Shown piece by piece: positions 54,095-62,812 of a stretch of 64,000 nucleotides of DNA. The notes beneath the pieces are model-generated. The model worked only from the letters and a program-made list of their open reading frames with translations, searched no databases and was not told the DNA's origin. The stretch is from Flammeovirga agarivorans. Its GTDB lineage: Bacteria; Bacteroidota; Bacteroidia; Cytophagales; Flammeovirgaceae. The stretch lies in assembly GCF_012641475.1 (NCBI RefSeq), contig NZ_JABAIL010000015.1, positions 1 to 64,000 on the forward strand, read 5' to 3'. The translations under genes and the position numbers were made by a program. The first letter of the stretch is position 1; each line of letters starts with the position of its first letter.

Positions 54095-55258
54095 TTATTG
54101 ATGAGCGACTAACCACTTCTCGGGATCTAGCTTTTGGCCTTTTTTGTTCCAAATTTGAAACTGCACTTCATAGGCTCCATCCATATTTTTGCCAGCTTTA
54201 CCTAATACCTTTTTTGCTGGAAGGTGGTCACCTACCTTTACATTTACACTAGAAAGCTTAGAATAAACCGTAAAAAAATCTCCATGTCTGATCATGACAA
54301 CATTTTGTAAGTTAGGCACTTTTGTAACTGCTGTTACGACACCCGAAAAGACACTTTTTACTTTTGCATTTTCTTTTACTCTTATATCTATGCCATGGTT
54401 TTCTATTGTTACACCCGTTAAGATAGGGTGAGGGCGTAATCCAAATTTGTTGGTAACAACACCTTCATCAACCGGCCAACTTAATTTCCCTTCTTGTTCC
54501 GTAAAAACGGCTTCTACCTCGACAGTTTCTTCTTTTTTAGTGATAGGAGTTTCAGGCTTTGAAGATACTTTGGAAGTCATAGCAATCATTTGCTTTTGTA
54601 ATTCAGATAACCCTTTTCTTTCTAATTCTAATTGCTTCTTTATTTCTTCCTCTTTGTCTTTAAGACTAGCGATCATTTCACCTTGTTTCTCTTCAAGTTT
54701 TTTAAGTTCAGCTAATTGTAACTTTTCTTCTTCTAAGGAATTTGCTTCCTCTTTCACTCTCTCTTGAACTTCAATTTGTTTACTATTTAGTAACTCCTGA
54801 GTTCTTTCAATTTCAAGGATCTGTTTTTTTCGAATATCCTTGTAATGTTCTATGTAGTTTGCTCTTCTTACAAACTGGCTGAAGTTATCACTCGCTAAGA
54901 TGTAAGCCAATTGTTCAAAGTCTCCTCCTGTTTTATAAGATGCATATACAAGTTCAGCATATTCTTCTTTTAAAAACATGAGTTTTTCACTTAGTGAATC
55001 TACACTATGTGCCGCCAGAATGCCTTCTTTTTGGGCATTGACAATACGTTTATTGATTTGTTCAAGTAGATGCTTTAAGCCTTCGATATGTGCTTCAATA
55101 TCGCTAAGTTCTGTCATGGAAGCCTCTTTCTGTTCTGTCGTGTTTTTTAAGATGGCTGACATTTTAGCAATACGTTCTTTTGCCTGTTTTATATCTTCTT
55201 GAGCAAAAGCAAAATGATGAATAATAAAAATAAAAAGTAGTAATACGTATCTCAGCAT
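54095..55258 (-). CDS. EnvC-like protein with degenerate M23 domain
   Basis: The 387-residue product (start ATG 55258) has a signal peptide, a long coiled coil (about 20-230) and a C-terminal LytM/M23 domain (about 258-385). The zinc-ligand positions are altered: the first His of the H-x-G-x-D motif is Asn (N287 in N-H-G-I-D), the Y-x-H-L position is Y-S-K-L (K334), and the H-x-H position is V-Q-F (Q366). This matches EnvC/NlpD-type activators that lack hydrolase activity and switch on amidases during septation. Partner amidase not seen here. An ATG six codons upstream is possible. Confidence 0.88.
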   Translation of the reverse strand: MLRYVLLLFIFIIHHFAFAQEDIKQAKERIAKMSAILKNTTEQKEASMTELSDIEAHIEGLKHLLEQINKRIVNAQKEGILAAHSVDSLSEKLMFLKEEYAELVYASYKTGGDFEQLAYILASDNFSQFVRRANYIEHYKDIRKKQILEIERTQELLNSKQIEVQERVKEEANSLEEEKLQLAELKKLEEKQGEMIASLKDKEEEIKKQLELERKGLSELQKQMIAMTSKVSSKPETPITKKEETVEVEAVFTEQEGKLSWPVDEGVVTNKFGLRPHPILTGVTIENHGIDIRVKENAKVKSVFSGVVTAVTKVPNLQNVVMIRHGDFFTVYSKLSSVNVKVGDHLPAKKVLGKAGKNMDGAYEVQFQIWNKKGQKLDPEKWLVAHQ

Positions 55259-55388
55259 GCTGATTTGATTAACCAAGTTTATGTACCTTCTCTATAAGAT
55301 ACAAAAATGAATCCGTACTTTTGATAAGCGATATGAGCGAAGTTAAACAGTTCGTAGCTTATTATTATTTTTTGAAGGAGAAATTTAA

Positions 55389-56327
55389 TTGAAACAACAA
55401 TTTTTAATATCTCGGTATCTGGAAGAAGATCAACAAGAGTGGAATCACTTTCTTGAGAAGTGTATGCAAAAGCATATTTTTTTCAAAAGAGAATACATGG
55501 ATTACCATAAAGATAGGTTTGAGGACTTCTCTTTGGTCATAAGAAATCAAAAAGGGCAAATCTGTGCTTTATTTCCTGCCTCTGTCGATCATGGTGTAGT
55601 AACATCACACAAAGGCTTAACTTTTGGAGGAATGTTATACCCTAAGCATACTTTTATTCAAAAAATTCTAGATTGGTTAACGCTAATAGAACAGTTTTAT
55701 AAAAGAAATGGAATTACCGAAATCCATTATAAGGTTATGCCTTCAATATATAAGTTAGAAAGAGGAGAGGAAGAAAGTTATGCTCTTTTTAAAAATGGAT
55801 GGGAACTAACTAGACGAGATTATAGCCAATACTTTACCCGAGGTAGACAGGATAATATACATCGCTCAAGGTATCAGAATCAAAGAAAATTTAACCAGAA
55901 AATACAGATTAAGAGAGTTGATGAGATGACCTCGTTTTGGAAAATTGTAGAGGAAAATCTATTAGAAAGGTATGATTTAAAACCAGCCCATTCATTAAAA
56001 GAAATTCAGCTCTTAATGAATAAATTTCCAGAACAAATTAAAGTTTTAGGAGGTTTTTATGAAAATGAACTTATAGGAGGAATCTTATTTTTTGAAACCG
56101 AACAAGTACTTCGAATTCAATACCCTACTTCAAATTCAAAAGGGAAGGAAGTAAGAATTGTAGATGCTCTTTTAATGCATTTGATATCAAATTATGTTTA
56201 CCACTACATAGATTTCGGACATTCTTGTGAAGAAGATGGTACATGGCTAAATGAATCACTCAGTAGATATAAATCTAAATTTGGTACTGAGGGCTTGGCT
56301 TGTGATTTTTACATGAAGGTTTTATAA
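55389..56327 (+). CDS. FemAB/GNAT-like acyltransferase
   Basis: The frame starts at TTG 55389, nine bases after AAGGAG, an unusually good ribosome-binding site for this phylum. It encodes 312 residues. The N-terminal half reads like a GNAT fold with V-V-T-S-H-K-G-L-T-F-G-G-M-L and Y-K-V-M-P-S-I-Y, and the C-terminal half contains G-G-I-L-F-F-E and S-K-F-G-T-E-G. This matches the FemAB-like/GNAT family that Bacteroidota annotate as peptidoglycan bridge formation or polysaccharide acyl transfer proteins. The acceptor is unknown. Confidence 0.72.
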   Translation: MKQQFLISRYLEEDQQEWNHFLEKCMQKHIFFKREYMDYHKDRFEDFSLVIRNQKGQICALFPASVDHGVVTSHKGLTFGGMLYPKHTFIQKILDWLTLIEQFYKRNGITEIHYKVMPSIYKLERGEEESYALFKNGWELTRRDYSQYFTRGRQDNIHRSRYQNQRKFNQKIQIKRVDEMTSFWKIVEENLLERYDLKPAHSLKEIQLLMNKFPEQIKVLGGFYENELIGGILFFETEQVLRIQYPTSNSKGKEVRIVDALLMHLISNYVYHYIDFGHSCEEDGTWLNESLSRYKSKFGTEGLACDFYMKVL

Positions 56328-56392
56328 TGAAAATTCCTGTAACTTTGTGGTAGGAAAATAGTTTATTCAATACTATAAATGGATAAATAATC

Positions 56393-56917
56393 ATGGATGA
56401 AATTGTAAATAGAGTTGCTCAAAGTGCCTTGGTTTCTTTGGATTTAGAAGAAATCAGACCAGAAGGAGAGAGAGTGATTTTCGATATAAAAGACCAATTA
56501 TTTCAAGAGTTGGTACTTAGAGAGAAAGATTTTAGAGCTTTTGTAAAAGAGCATGATTGGAAACAATATAGAGGTAAACATGTGGGAATTATTTGCTCTG
56601 CAGATGCTATTGTTCCTACCTGGGCCTATATGCTTTTAACTACTAGGTTTGAAAAATATGCGAAAACAATTGTATTTGGAGATCTTAATCGTTTAGAAGA
56701 GAAGATCTTTGAAAAGGCAATTGAGAAATTAGATGGAGAAGAATATAGAGATAAACCAGTAGTGATTAAAGGTTGTAGTAAAGAGGCAGTACCAATGACT
56801 GCATACGTTGATATTACCGAAAAACTTCGACCTATCGCGAAAACAATCATGTTTGGTGAGCCTTGTAGTACAGTTCCGATCTACAAGAAGCCAAGACAAC
56901 CAAAAAGAATGCAATAA
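56393..56917 (+). CDS. DUF2480 family protein
   Basis: The 174-residue protein matches my recollection of the DUF2480 family throughout: a start M-D-E-I-V-N-R-V-A-Q-S-A-L, then F-D-I-K-D-Q-L-F-Q-E-L-V-L-R-E-K-D-F-R, C-S-A-D-A-I-V-P-T-W-A-Y-M-L-L-T, and V-V-I-K-G-C-S-K-E-A-V-P. It is a core Bacteroidota protein of unknown function, cytoplasmic with two well-kept Cys residues. It is 65 bases after the FemAB-like gene and may be in its operon. Confidence 0.88.
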   Translation: MDEIVNRVAQSALVSLDLEEIRPEGERVIFDIKDQLFQELVLREKDFRAFVKEHDWKQYRGKHVGIICSADAIVPTWAYMLLTTRFEKYAKTIVFGDLNRLEEKIFEKAIEKLDGEEYRDKPVVIKGCSKEAVPMTAYVDITEKLRPIAKTIMFGEPCSTVPIYKKPRQPKRMQ

Positions 56918-56956
56918 AAAAAGAAGCCTGACTGTAATAGTTGGGCTTCTTTTTTA
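56914..56956 (+). terminator. terminator between DUF2480 and porin genes
   Basis: AAGAAGCC (56921-56928) pairs with GGCTTCTT (56944-56951), flanked by As and Ts, so it can serve both converging genes. Confidence 0.88.
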
Positions 56957-56990
56957 AGAAAACGATAAAACTAAATATTTGAATTAAATA

Positions 56991-58466
56991 TTAGATTCTT
57001 AATTGAAGTTGAGTAACGAATAACCCAGCATGGTGATCCACTACATTATGTCCATCATTATTGATCATATATACAGGACGTAGTGAATATTGAGCAGATA
57101 ATTTTACATTCTGACCAATGATTGCCCAGTTTACTCCATAGTCACTTTGGAATGAAGCTTCATCTAAACCTTCTAAGTTTTTATAAGAGAAGGCAACAAA
57201 TGGCTGAATTTTCTTTTCAGAATTATAAATTGTTTTAGGTAATGTATAAGCCAATTCGGTATGGAAAATATGTCCAGTACCATGTGAATATTGAGCAAAC
57301 CCCACACCTTGTGGAGAAATGTCCTCTGGATCTACGCTTGGATCAACGTCAGCAAAACCACCTAATACATTGGATGTTCTTAGGTAATTATCACCATATT
57401 GATAGTTGTAATACACAGCATAGCCTGTAAAACCACCTCCATTATGTCCAACAGGTGTACTTAAGAAAACATCTAGAGCAAGTTTTGTGATGTCATTTTC
57501 TTCAATGTACCATTCATCAAATTCATTTTTTCTATAAGTACCTGTTCCTCCAGGTTGGTATTGGAAACCTGCACCAATATTGAAAACTCTTTTCTGACCA
57601 AAGTAATTCATCTGTGAAGCTCCTGATACTGATTGAGATTCTACATCCCAGAATTGCCAGAAGTAATAACCATTGTAATTGTAATTGGTCTGCTTTAGCA
57701 AGTATGTACTTCCAACTGTGGCTCCACTGTGGTCTGCTTCGGCAAAATCAATCATCTCATTGACAGACATAGGCTTTCCTCCAACAGTTGGACTTCCCGC
57801 ATCATCACTTATAATAGGCTTGTTAATTGACATTTGCCAACCTAACTTTTTAAATACAATACCTCTACCGAAAACACCCATCTGACGTACAATAGCATCT
57901 GTTCTATTTACTTCAGGGTAGTTAAAACCAGGGTTGTCCAAGATGAGATAGTTGTTTGATCCTACTCTTGATAAACGAGCAAGACCTTGCCAGAAGTGAA
58001 TACCGGCACCTATATAATTTTTTTCAGCGACTTTCATTTGACCTTGAAAGTCATGGACATAAACGTTGTTATAGATATTCGAATATGTACCATCACTAGT
58101 TGCACCAAAGTGAGCAAACAGAAGGTATTTGTTTTCAATATTTGCATAGAACATCGTACGAATTCTACGCATAGAAAAGTCACTAAAATTAGAGATTGGC
58201 TCCTCAGATAACTTATTGATAGTTCCTGGGTTAGTTTCTCCCATTCTCCACCAACTTTGGATACCAATTATAGTTTTTAAATAAGAAGTTTTACTCTCGT
58301 TTAAATCAAGACGTAAACCTCTTTTAAAGACATCGACAGATTTTTGATAACTTGTTTTTTCCACTTTTGGCATTTCTGCCACTGATTGGGTAGAATCAGC
58401 CAATTGAGCGAAAGAGGAAACAGTAAATAATGTTATGAAAAATGTAGATAATAAAAATCGATTCAT
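56991..58466 (-). CDS. porin-like outer-membrane beta barrel
   Basis: ATG 58466 gives 491 residues with a signal peptide (M-N-R-F-L-L...V-S-S-F-A-Q); eleven upstream codons add no signal. The mature protein alternates aromatic and polar residues, with M-R-R-I-R-T-M-F-Y-A, I-G-A-G-I-H-F-W-Q-G-L and a final L-Q-L-R-I, typical of 16- to 18-stranded porins of the phosphate-selective (OprO/OprP-like) type. Substrate not readable. A TACCTTTG -7 element lies 33 bases before the start. Confidence 0.78.
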   Translation of the reverse strand: MNRFLLSTFFITLFTVSSFAQLADSTQSVAEMPKVEKTSYQKSVDVFKRGLRLDLNESKTSYLKTIIGIQSWWRMGETNPGTINKLSEEPISNFSDFSMRRIRTMFYANIENKYLLFAHFGATSDGTYSNIYNNVYVHDFQGQMKVAEKNYIGAGIHFWQGLARLSRVGSNNYLILDNPGFNYPEVNRTDAIVRQMGVFGRGIVFKKLGWQMSINKPIISDDAGSPTVGGKPMSVNEMIDFAEADHSGATVGSTYLLKQTNYNYNGYYFWQFWDVESQSVSGASQMNYFGQKRVFNIGAGFQYQPGGTGTYRKNEFDEWYIEENDITKLALDVFLSTPVGHNGGGFTGYAVYYNYQYGDNYLRTSNVLGGFADVDPSVDPEDISPQGVGFAQYSHGTGHIFHTELAYTLPKTIYNSEKKIQPFVAFSYKNLEGLDEASFQSDYGVNWAIIGQNVKLSAQYSLRPVYMINNDGHNVVDHHAGLFVTQLQLRI

Positions 58467-58498
58467 TTTTAAGGATAAGTGAGTTCTTTCAAGAATCA

Positions 58499-58506
58499 CA
58501 AAGGTA
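58499..58506 (-). promoter_or_regulatory. -7 element TACCTTTG for the porin gene
   Basis: Exact TAnnTTTG match on the minus strand 33 bases before the porin start codon. Confidence 0.45.
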
Positions 58507-58567
58507 AATTGATGTAGTTGTATAAAAAAGATGAATGATCTCTTTATTATCAGTTATTTCTATGATT

Positions 58568-59014
58568 TCAGTCATGTATTTGACTTAACTCTGCATCAAT
58601 TTTAGATAATTTGTGCTTGATAATCTTCTGAGTATGATAATCAACCCAAACATCTTTAGGTAATCTTGTTTTAGGATGAAGCTCTTCATATCGCTTATAA
58701 CTTAAGCCTAAAGCTGTAAACTCTTCGTGTAAATGTTCTTCAATGACTACGAAATTAAGAAATAAGTTGCCACTCAATTGTTTTACCTCTTCCATCTCTT
58801 GATGCACACTTTGTTGTACCAATTGTCGAATTTTCGTAAGCTCTAAACGCTCATGATGCTTAAGTTGTTGAGTGTATTCGTGATTATGTTCTTTTAATGA
58901 ACTCCAATAAGATTCGTATTGCTCATGGTTTGGATGTGCATGTTTATCTTGTCCATAAGCATTAGTCAACCCTTGTATAATTATAAGGGCGAGTAGACAG
59001 CAGATTGTCTTCAT
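58568..59014 (-). CDS. small His-rich exported protein
   Basis: The 148-residue protein has a signal peptide (1 to about 22, N-A-Y-G-Q) followed by D-K-H-A-H-P-N-H-E. It is helical and carries about 14 His residues spread along it (E-H-N-H, K-H-H, E-E-H-L-H, D-Y-H), suggesting metal or pH sensing. The helical layout resembles Spy/CpxP-like periplasmic proteins but lacks the L-T-x-x-Q motifs. It lies upstream of the porin gene on the same strand. Function unknown. Confidence 0.6.
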   Translation of the reverse strand: MKTICCLLALIIIQGLTNAYGQDKHAHPNHEQYESYWSSLKEHNHEYTQQLKHHERLELTKIRQLVQQSVHQEMEEVKQLSGNLFLNFVVIEEHLHEEFTALGLSYKRYEELHPKTRLPKDVWVDYHTQKIIKHKLSKIDAELSQIHD

Positions 59015-59189
59015 AAGTTTGAAAATGAGATATAGTAAACAAAATAGACTTTACTTTTACTATTTTGTTAGAAATATAATATACTGATTGTGTGAAATGT
59101 AAAGTAGTAAAATGTACTCTATAAGCAGGGATGTTTGAAGAGGTAATAGATTGATTATAAGTTGCTTTAAGTAGTACGAAGTTACAATA

Positions 59190-59224
59190 AAAAAGCCACT
59201 ACACATAAAAAGTATAGTGGCATG
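59190..59224 (-). terminator. lpd terminator
   Basis: GCCACTA (59195-59201) pairs with TAGTGGC (59215-59221), followed on the minus strand by a T-run. Confidence 0.85.
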
Positions 59225-59253
59225 TATCTATAATATTATAGAATCTTGGATGA

Positions 59254-60657
59254 TTACAAGTGGATACACTCGTCGTAAGCTAACGCAGCTGCTTCCATCA
59301 CCGCTTCAGATAAAGTTGGGTGAGGGTGAACAGCAGTGATGATCTCATGACCTGTAACTTCTAATTTACGTCCAACAACTGCCTCAGCAATCATTTCAGT
59401 AACGTTAGAACCAATCATGTGACAACCTAACCATTCGCCATACTTAGCATCAAAGATTACTTTAACAAAACCTTCTTTATGACCTGCAGCAGAAGCTTTA
59501 CCAGATGCAGAGAATGGGAATTTACCCACTTTCACTTCATAACCAGCTTCTTTTGCCATTTCTTCTGTCATACCTACTGAAGCTACTTCAGGAACAGTGT
59601 ATGTACATCCTGGGATGTTACCATAGTTCATTGGCTCAGGAGTTAAACCAGCAAGTTTCTCAACACAGATGATACCTTCGTGAGAAGCAACGTGTGCAAG
59701 AGCAGGACCTTTAACGATGTCACCGATAGCGTGAACAGTAGGGATGTTAGTAGTATAGTAATCGTTTACTAATACTTTACCTCTGTCGTGAGCAACACCT
59801 ACTTCTTCAAGACCGATACCTTCCAAGTTAGTTTCAACACCAACTGCAGAAAGAACTACATCACACTCGATAGTAGTTTCTTTATCTTTTTTGTTGTCTT
59901 TTACAGTAACTACACAACCTTTGCCTGATGTATCAACAGTTTGTACAGCAGCATTAGTCATTACGTTAATACCTTGTTTCTTGAAGTTACGCTCTAATTC
60001 TTTAGAAACGTCAGCATCTTCGTTAGGTACGATACGTGGTAAGTATTCAACAACAGTAACTTCAGTACCGATTGAGTTATAGAAGTAAGCAAACTCAACA
60101 CCGATAGCACCAGAACCCATTACAACCATTTTCTTAGGTTGTTTTGGTAATGTCATTGCTTGACGGTAACCAATGATTTTTTCACCATCAATCTTAATAT
60201 GTGGAAGTTCTTTTGCTCTACCACCTGTAGCTAAGATAATATTATCTGCATCGTAAACAGTAGCTTTACCTTCAGCATCAGTTACTTCAACTTGTTTAGG
60301 GCCTACTAATTTACCGAAACCTAGTAATTTCTCGATTTTGTTCTTTTTGATCAAGAACTCAACACCTTTACTCATACCAGCAGCAACACCACGGCTTCTT
60401 TGTACCATTGCAGGGAAATCAGCTTCTGCTTCACCTACATTAATACCGAAGTCTTTAGCATGGTTGATGTATTGGAATACCTGACCACTTTTTAAAAGTG
60501 CTTTCGTAGGAATACATCCCCAGTTTAAGCAGATACCACCCACTTCGGCTTTCTCTACTACGGCTACTTTCATACCTAGTTGAGAAGCTCGGATAGCTGC
60601 CACGTATCCACCAGGACCACTACCGATAACAATTAAATCAAATTTCGTTGCTGACAT
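59254..60657 (-). CDS. lpd: dihydrolipoyl dehydrogenase
   Basis: The 467-residue flavoenzyme is the E3 component of 2-oxo acid dehydrogenase and glycine cleavage complexes. The FAD motif is G-S-G-P-G-G, the redox-active disulfide is C43/C48 in GGICLNWGCIPTK, the NAD domain has G-S-G-A-I-G-V-E-F, and the C-terminal catalytic His-Glu pair is in H-P-H-P-T-L-S-E. Codons suggest high expression. No E1 or E2 gene is nearby. A TATTTTTG -7 element lies 70 bases before the start. Confidence 0.97.
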   Translation of the reverse strand: MSATKFDLIVIGSGPGGYVAAIRASQLGMKVAVVEKAEVGGICLNWGCIPTKALLKSGQVFQYINHAKDFGINVGEAEADFPAMVQRSRGVAAGMSKGVEFLIKKNKIEKLLGFGKLVGPKQVEVTDAEGKATVYDADNIILATGGRAKELPHIKIDGEKIIGYRQAMTLPKQPKKMVVMGSGAIGVEFAYFYNSIGTEVTVVEYLPRIVPNEDADVSKELERNFKKQGINVMTNAAVQTVDTSGKGCVVTVKDNKKDKETTIECDVVLSAVGVETNLEGIGLEEVGVAHDRGKVLVNDYYTTNIPTVHAIGDIVKGPALAHVASHEGIICVEKLAGLTPEPMNYGNIPGCTYTVPEVASVGMTEEMAKEAGYEVKVGKFPFSASGKASAAGHKEGFVKVIFDAKYGEWLGCHMIGSNVTEMIAEAVVGRKLEVTGHEIITAVHPHPTLSEAVMEAAALAYDECIHL

Positions 60658-60963
60658 AATTCAAATGTTGTTAATATATAACTTTTCGTTTTTCGTTTTC
60701 TTTAGGGAATTGATAAAAATTCCCATGCAAAAATACACGTTCGTAAACAAAATAAAAACGATGCATCAATTACCTTTAATATATCGTACCTTTGTATAGA
60801 AAAAATTATTAATAATAAGCGAGAAATCAGCAAAGTATTTACTTTAATCTTTATTACGAATTAATATCAGTATAACATTGAATAGATGAATTATCTTTAA
60901 TTAATTGGTATTGAGGAGAAACTTCCGTTTTAGAAACCTGTTTACTTAAATAAAGAGATTGCT
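60658..60963. other. 306-base divergent intergenic region
   Basis: It holds the lpd -7 element and, on the plus strand, TACCTTTG at 60787-60794, which could drive the gene at 60964 with a leader of about 165 bases. No RNA gene or other structure was recognised. Confidence 0.45.
60728..60735 (-). promoter_or_regulatory. -7 element TATTTTTG for lpd
   Basis: Exact TAnnTTTG match on the minus strand 70 bases before the lpd start codon. Confidence 0.4.
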
Positions 60964-61242
60964 ATGAAAAGATCACCGTTTTTTAAATTACTTCAACACC
61001 GTACCTTCGATTTTACCACTCGTTATTATGATGCAGAAAAAGAAGAACGTGATGCTAGAATAAAAGCTCTTCATGAGAAATACTCTCAATCGGACGAAGA
61101 GAAAGAGAAGAATATAGAGAACATTGAAGACAGAATTGACTTTACAAGATCAAGGCAAAGAAAAACAGAACATAAGCCTATGATTATAAGAGCATTTATT
61201 GTAGCAGCAATGTTTGGTCTTATGTATTATCTGTTTAAATAA
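60964..61242 (+). CDS. small tail-anchored membrane protein
   Basis: The 92-residue product has a basic aromatic N-terminus (F-D-F-T-T-R-Y-Y-D), a highly charged helical middle (30-70) and one transmembrane helix at the C-terminus (about 74-91, ending Y-Y-L-F-K). No signal peptide. The opening resembles short conserved Bacteroidota proteins of the R-x-F-x-Y-x-P-R-Y-Y type. Function unknown. It precedes the kinase cluster by 168 bases. Confidence 0.7.
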   Translation: MKRSPFFKLLQHRTFDFTTRYYDAEKEERDARIKALHEKYSQSDEEKEKNIENIEDRIDFTRSRQRKTEHKPMIIRAFIVAAMFGLMYYLFK

Positions 61243-61336
61243 CAAGTAAATAATTGGTAATCAATTATTAATAGTTGTTTGCTCGCTTATTAACAGTCTT
61301 TCTTCAAATACAGATGTTTAGCAACTCGAAATACTA

Positions 61337-61344
61337 TATATTTG
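61337..61344 (+). promoter_or_regulatory. -7 element TATATTTG for the kinase cluster
   Basis: Exact TAnnTTTG match on the plus strand 67 bases before the first kinase start codon. Confidence 0.45.
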
Positions 61345-61410
61345 CAGCAACTATTAAATTATAGGCAATAGCCATACAAAAATACTTCTTACTTCAGATA
61401 TTTTAATTTC

Positions 61411-62043
61411 ATGTATATAGCAATAGCCGGGAACATTGGGTGTGGTAAGACCACTTTAACGCGTCTTCTGTCAGAACGATTCGGATGGAGAGCGTTGTAT
61501 GAAAGCACAGTAAACAACCCATACTTAGAGGATTTTTACCAAGATATGGAAGCATGGGCTTTCCATTTACAAACATACTTCTTAAACCATAGATTTGAAC
61601 AGGTAAAAGAAGCTACTGTAGAAAACCCAATTATCCAAGATAGAAGCTTATACGAGGGTACTTATGTATTTACAGAAAACCTTCGCCGATCAGGTGTGAT
61701 GAATCAAAGAGATTTTGAAAACTACACTGCTCTATCTAAACTTTATGAGGCTAAAGCAACACCTCCACATCTTTTAATCTATTTAAGAGCCGATGTTTCG
61801 AAATTACTTCAGAATATCGAAAAAAGAGGTAGAGATTACGAAAAGACAATCCCAGTTGAATACCTACAAAATCTAAATGATTTATACGAAGAGTGGGTAG
61901 ACAATTACGATAAGGGAGGTTTAGTTGTTGTTGATGTTAATGACGTAGATTTCGTAGGAAACTCTCAAGACTTCGAACGTATTGCTTCAGCTATTGAATC
62001 TGCGATGCGTATCCGTAAAGTACCTCAAGGTTCTTTTGCTTAA
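61411..62043 (+). CDS. deoxynucleoside kinase, copy 1
   Basis: The 210-residue protein belongs to the dNK/dGK/dCK family that phosphorylates deoxynucleosides for salvage. The P-loop is G7-N-I-G-C-G-K-T14, with Cys where most members have Ser. It keeps E-S-T-V-N-N-P-Y-L-E-D-F-Y, the D-R-S motif in I-Q-D-R-S-L-Y-E, and the lid R-G-R-D-Y-E-K. It is the first of three tandem paralogues. Copy 2 starts 27 bases downstream with no terminator between, so the two share an mRNA. Substrate preference cannot be told from sequence. Confidence 0.92.
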   Translation: MYIAIAGNIGCGKTTLTRLLSERFGWRALYESTVNNPYLEDFYQDMEAWAFHLQTYFLNHRFEQVKEATVENPIIQDRSLYEGTYVFTENLRRSGVMNQRDFENYTALSKLYEAKATPPHLLIYLRADVSKLLQNIEKRGRDYEKTIPVEYLQNLNDLYEEWVDNYDKGGLVVVDVNDVDFVGNSQDFERIASAIESAMRIRKVPQGSFA

Positions 62044-62070
62044 TTCATTACTAACAAAAAAACAAAAAAC

Positions 62071-62694
62071 ATGTATATCGCAATCGCAGGCAATATTGGT
62101 AGTGGAAAAACAACGCTAACGGGTAAACTTGCTGAGCACTTTGGTTGGGAACCGCGCTATGAAAGTGCAGACGACAACCCTTACTTAGAAGATTTTTATG
62201 AGGACATGTCTAAATGGGCATTCCCTTTACAGATATATTTCTTAAACAGTCGTTACCGTCAGGTAATGGAAGTTTCAAGAACAGAACAGCCTATCATTCA
62301 AGACAGATCTTTATATGAAGATGCACACATCTTCTCTCGTCAATTGAATGCGGATGGTCATCTTACGGATAGAGATGCAGAATGCTTTAAGTCTGTATTC
62401 GATTCTGTTACAGAAACAGCTCCGGCTCCAGACTTATTGATTTACTTAAGAACAAGCGTACCACAATTATTGGATCATATTCGTAAACGTGGCCGTGAAT
62501 ACGAACAAAGTATTTCTAGAGCTTATCTTACAGGTTTAAATGAGTATTACGAAGAGTGGATTTCCAATTATGATAGCGGTAAATTATTAATTATCGATAT
62601 GGAGGATAAAGATTTCGTAGAGAACTCGGCAGACCTTCAACAAATTATTGGAAGCATTGATGCTGAATTGCACGCACAAAAAGCTCGTGTATAA
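62071..62694 (+). CDS. deoxynucleoside kinase, copy 2
   Basis: The 207-residue paralogue has a standard P-loop G-N-I-G-S-G-K-T, E-S-A-D-D-N-P-Y-L-E-D-F-Y, I-Q-D-R-S-L-Y-E-D-A-H and lid R-G-R-E-Y-E-Q. It is closely similar to copy 1 across its length but differs at residues that shape the base pocket (for example A-F-P-L-Q-I-Y in place of A-F-H-L-Q-T-Y), suggesting a different deoxynucleoside. It is followed by a terminator at 62721-62756. Confidence 0.92.
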   Translation: MYIAIAGNIGSGKTTLTGKLAEHFGWEPRYESADDNPYLEDFYEDMSKWAFPLQIYFLNSRYRQVMEVSRTEQPIIQDRSLYEDAHIFSRQLNADGHLTDRDAECFKSVFDSVTETAPAPDLLIYLRTSVPQLLDHIRKRGREYEQSISRAYLTGLNEYYEEWISNYDSGKLLIIDMEDKDFVENSADLQQIIGSIDAELHAQKARV

Positions 62695-62719
62695 ATCTGA
62701 ACAAGAGGAATACTATTTT

Positions 62720-62756
62720 AAAAGCGTGTGTTATCTAAAATGACACACGTTTTTTG
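62720..62756 (+). terminator. terminator between kinase copies 2 and 3
   Basis: CGTGTGT (62725-62731) pairs with ACACACG (62743-62749), with a T-run after. It separates copy 3 from the first two. Confidence 0.82.
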
Positions 62757-62812
62757 TGACTTCTTATCGATTATTTATTAACCTACATCACAAGTTTAGA
62801 CTTCAAGATATA

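Noticed and set aside
62756-62812. Longer start for the third kinase
   Set aside because: The extra residues come directly after the terminator T-run and have no match in the other two copies, which start at the P-loop strand.
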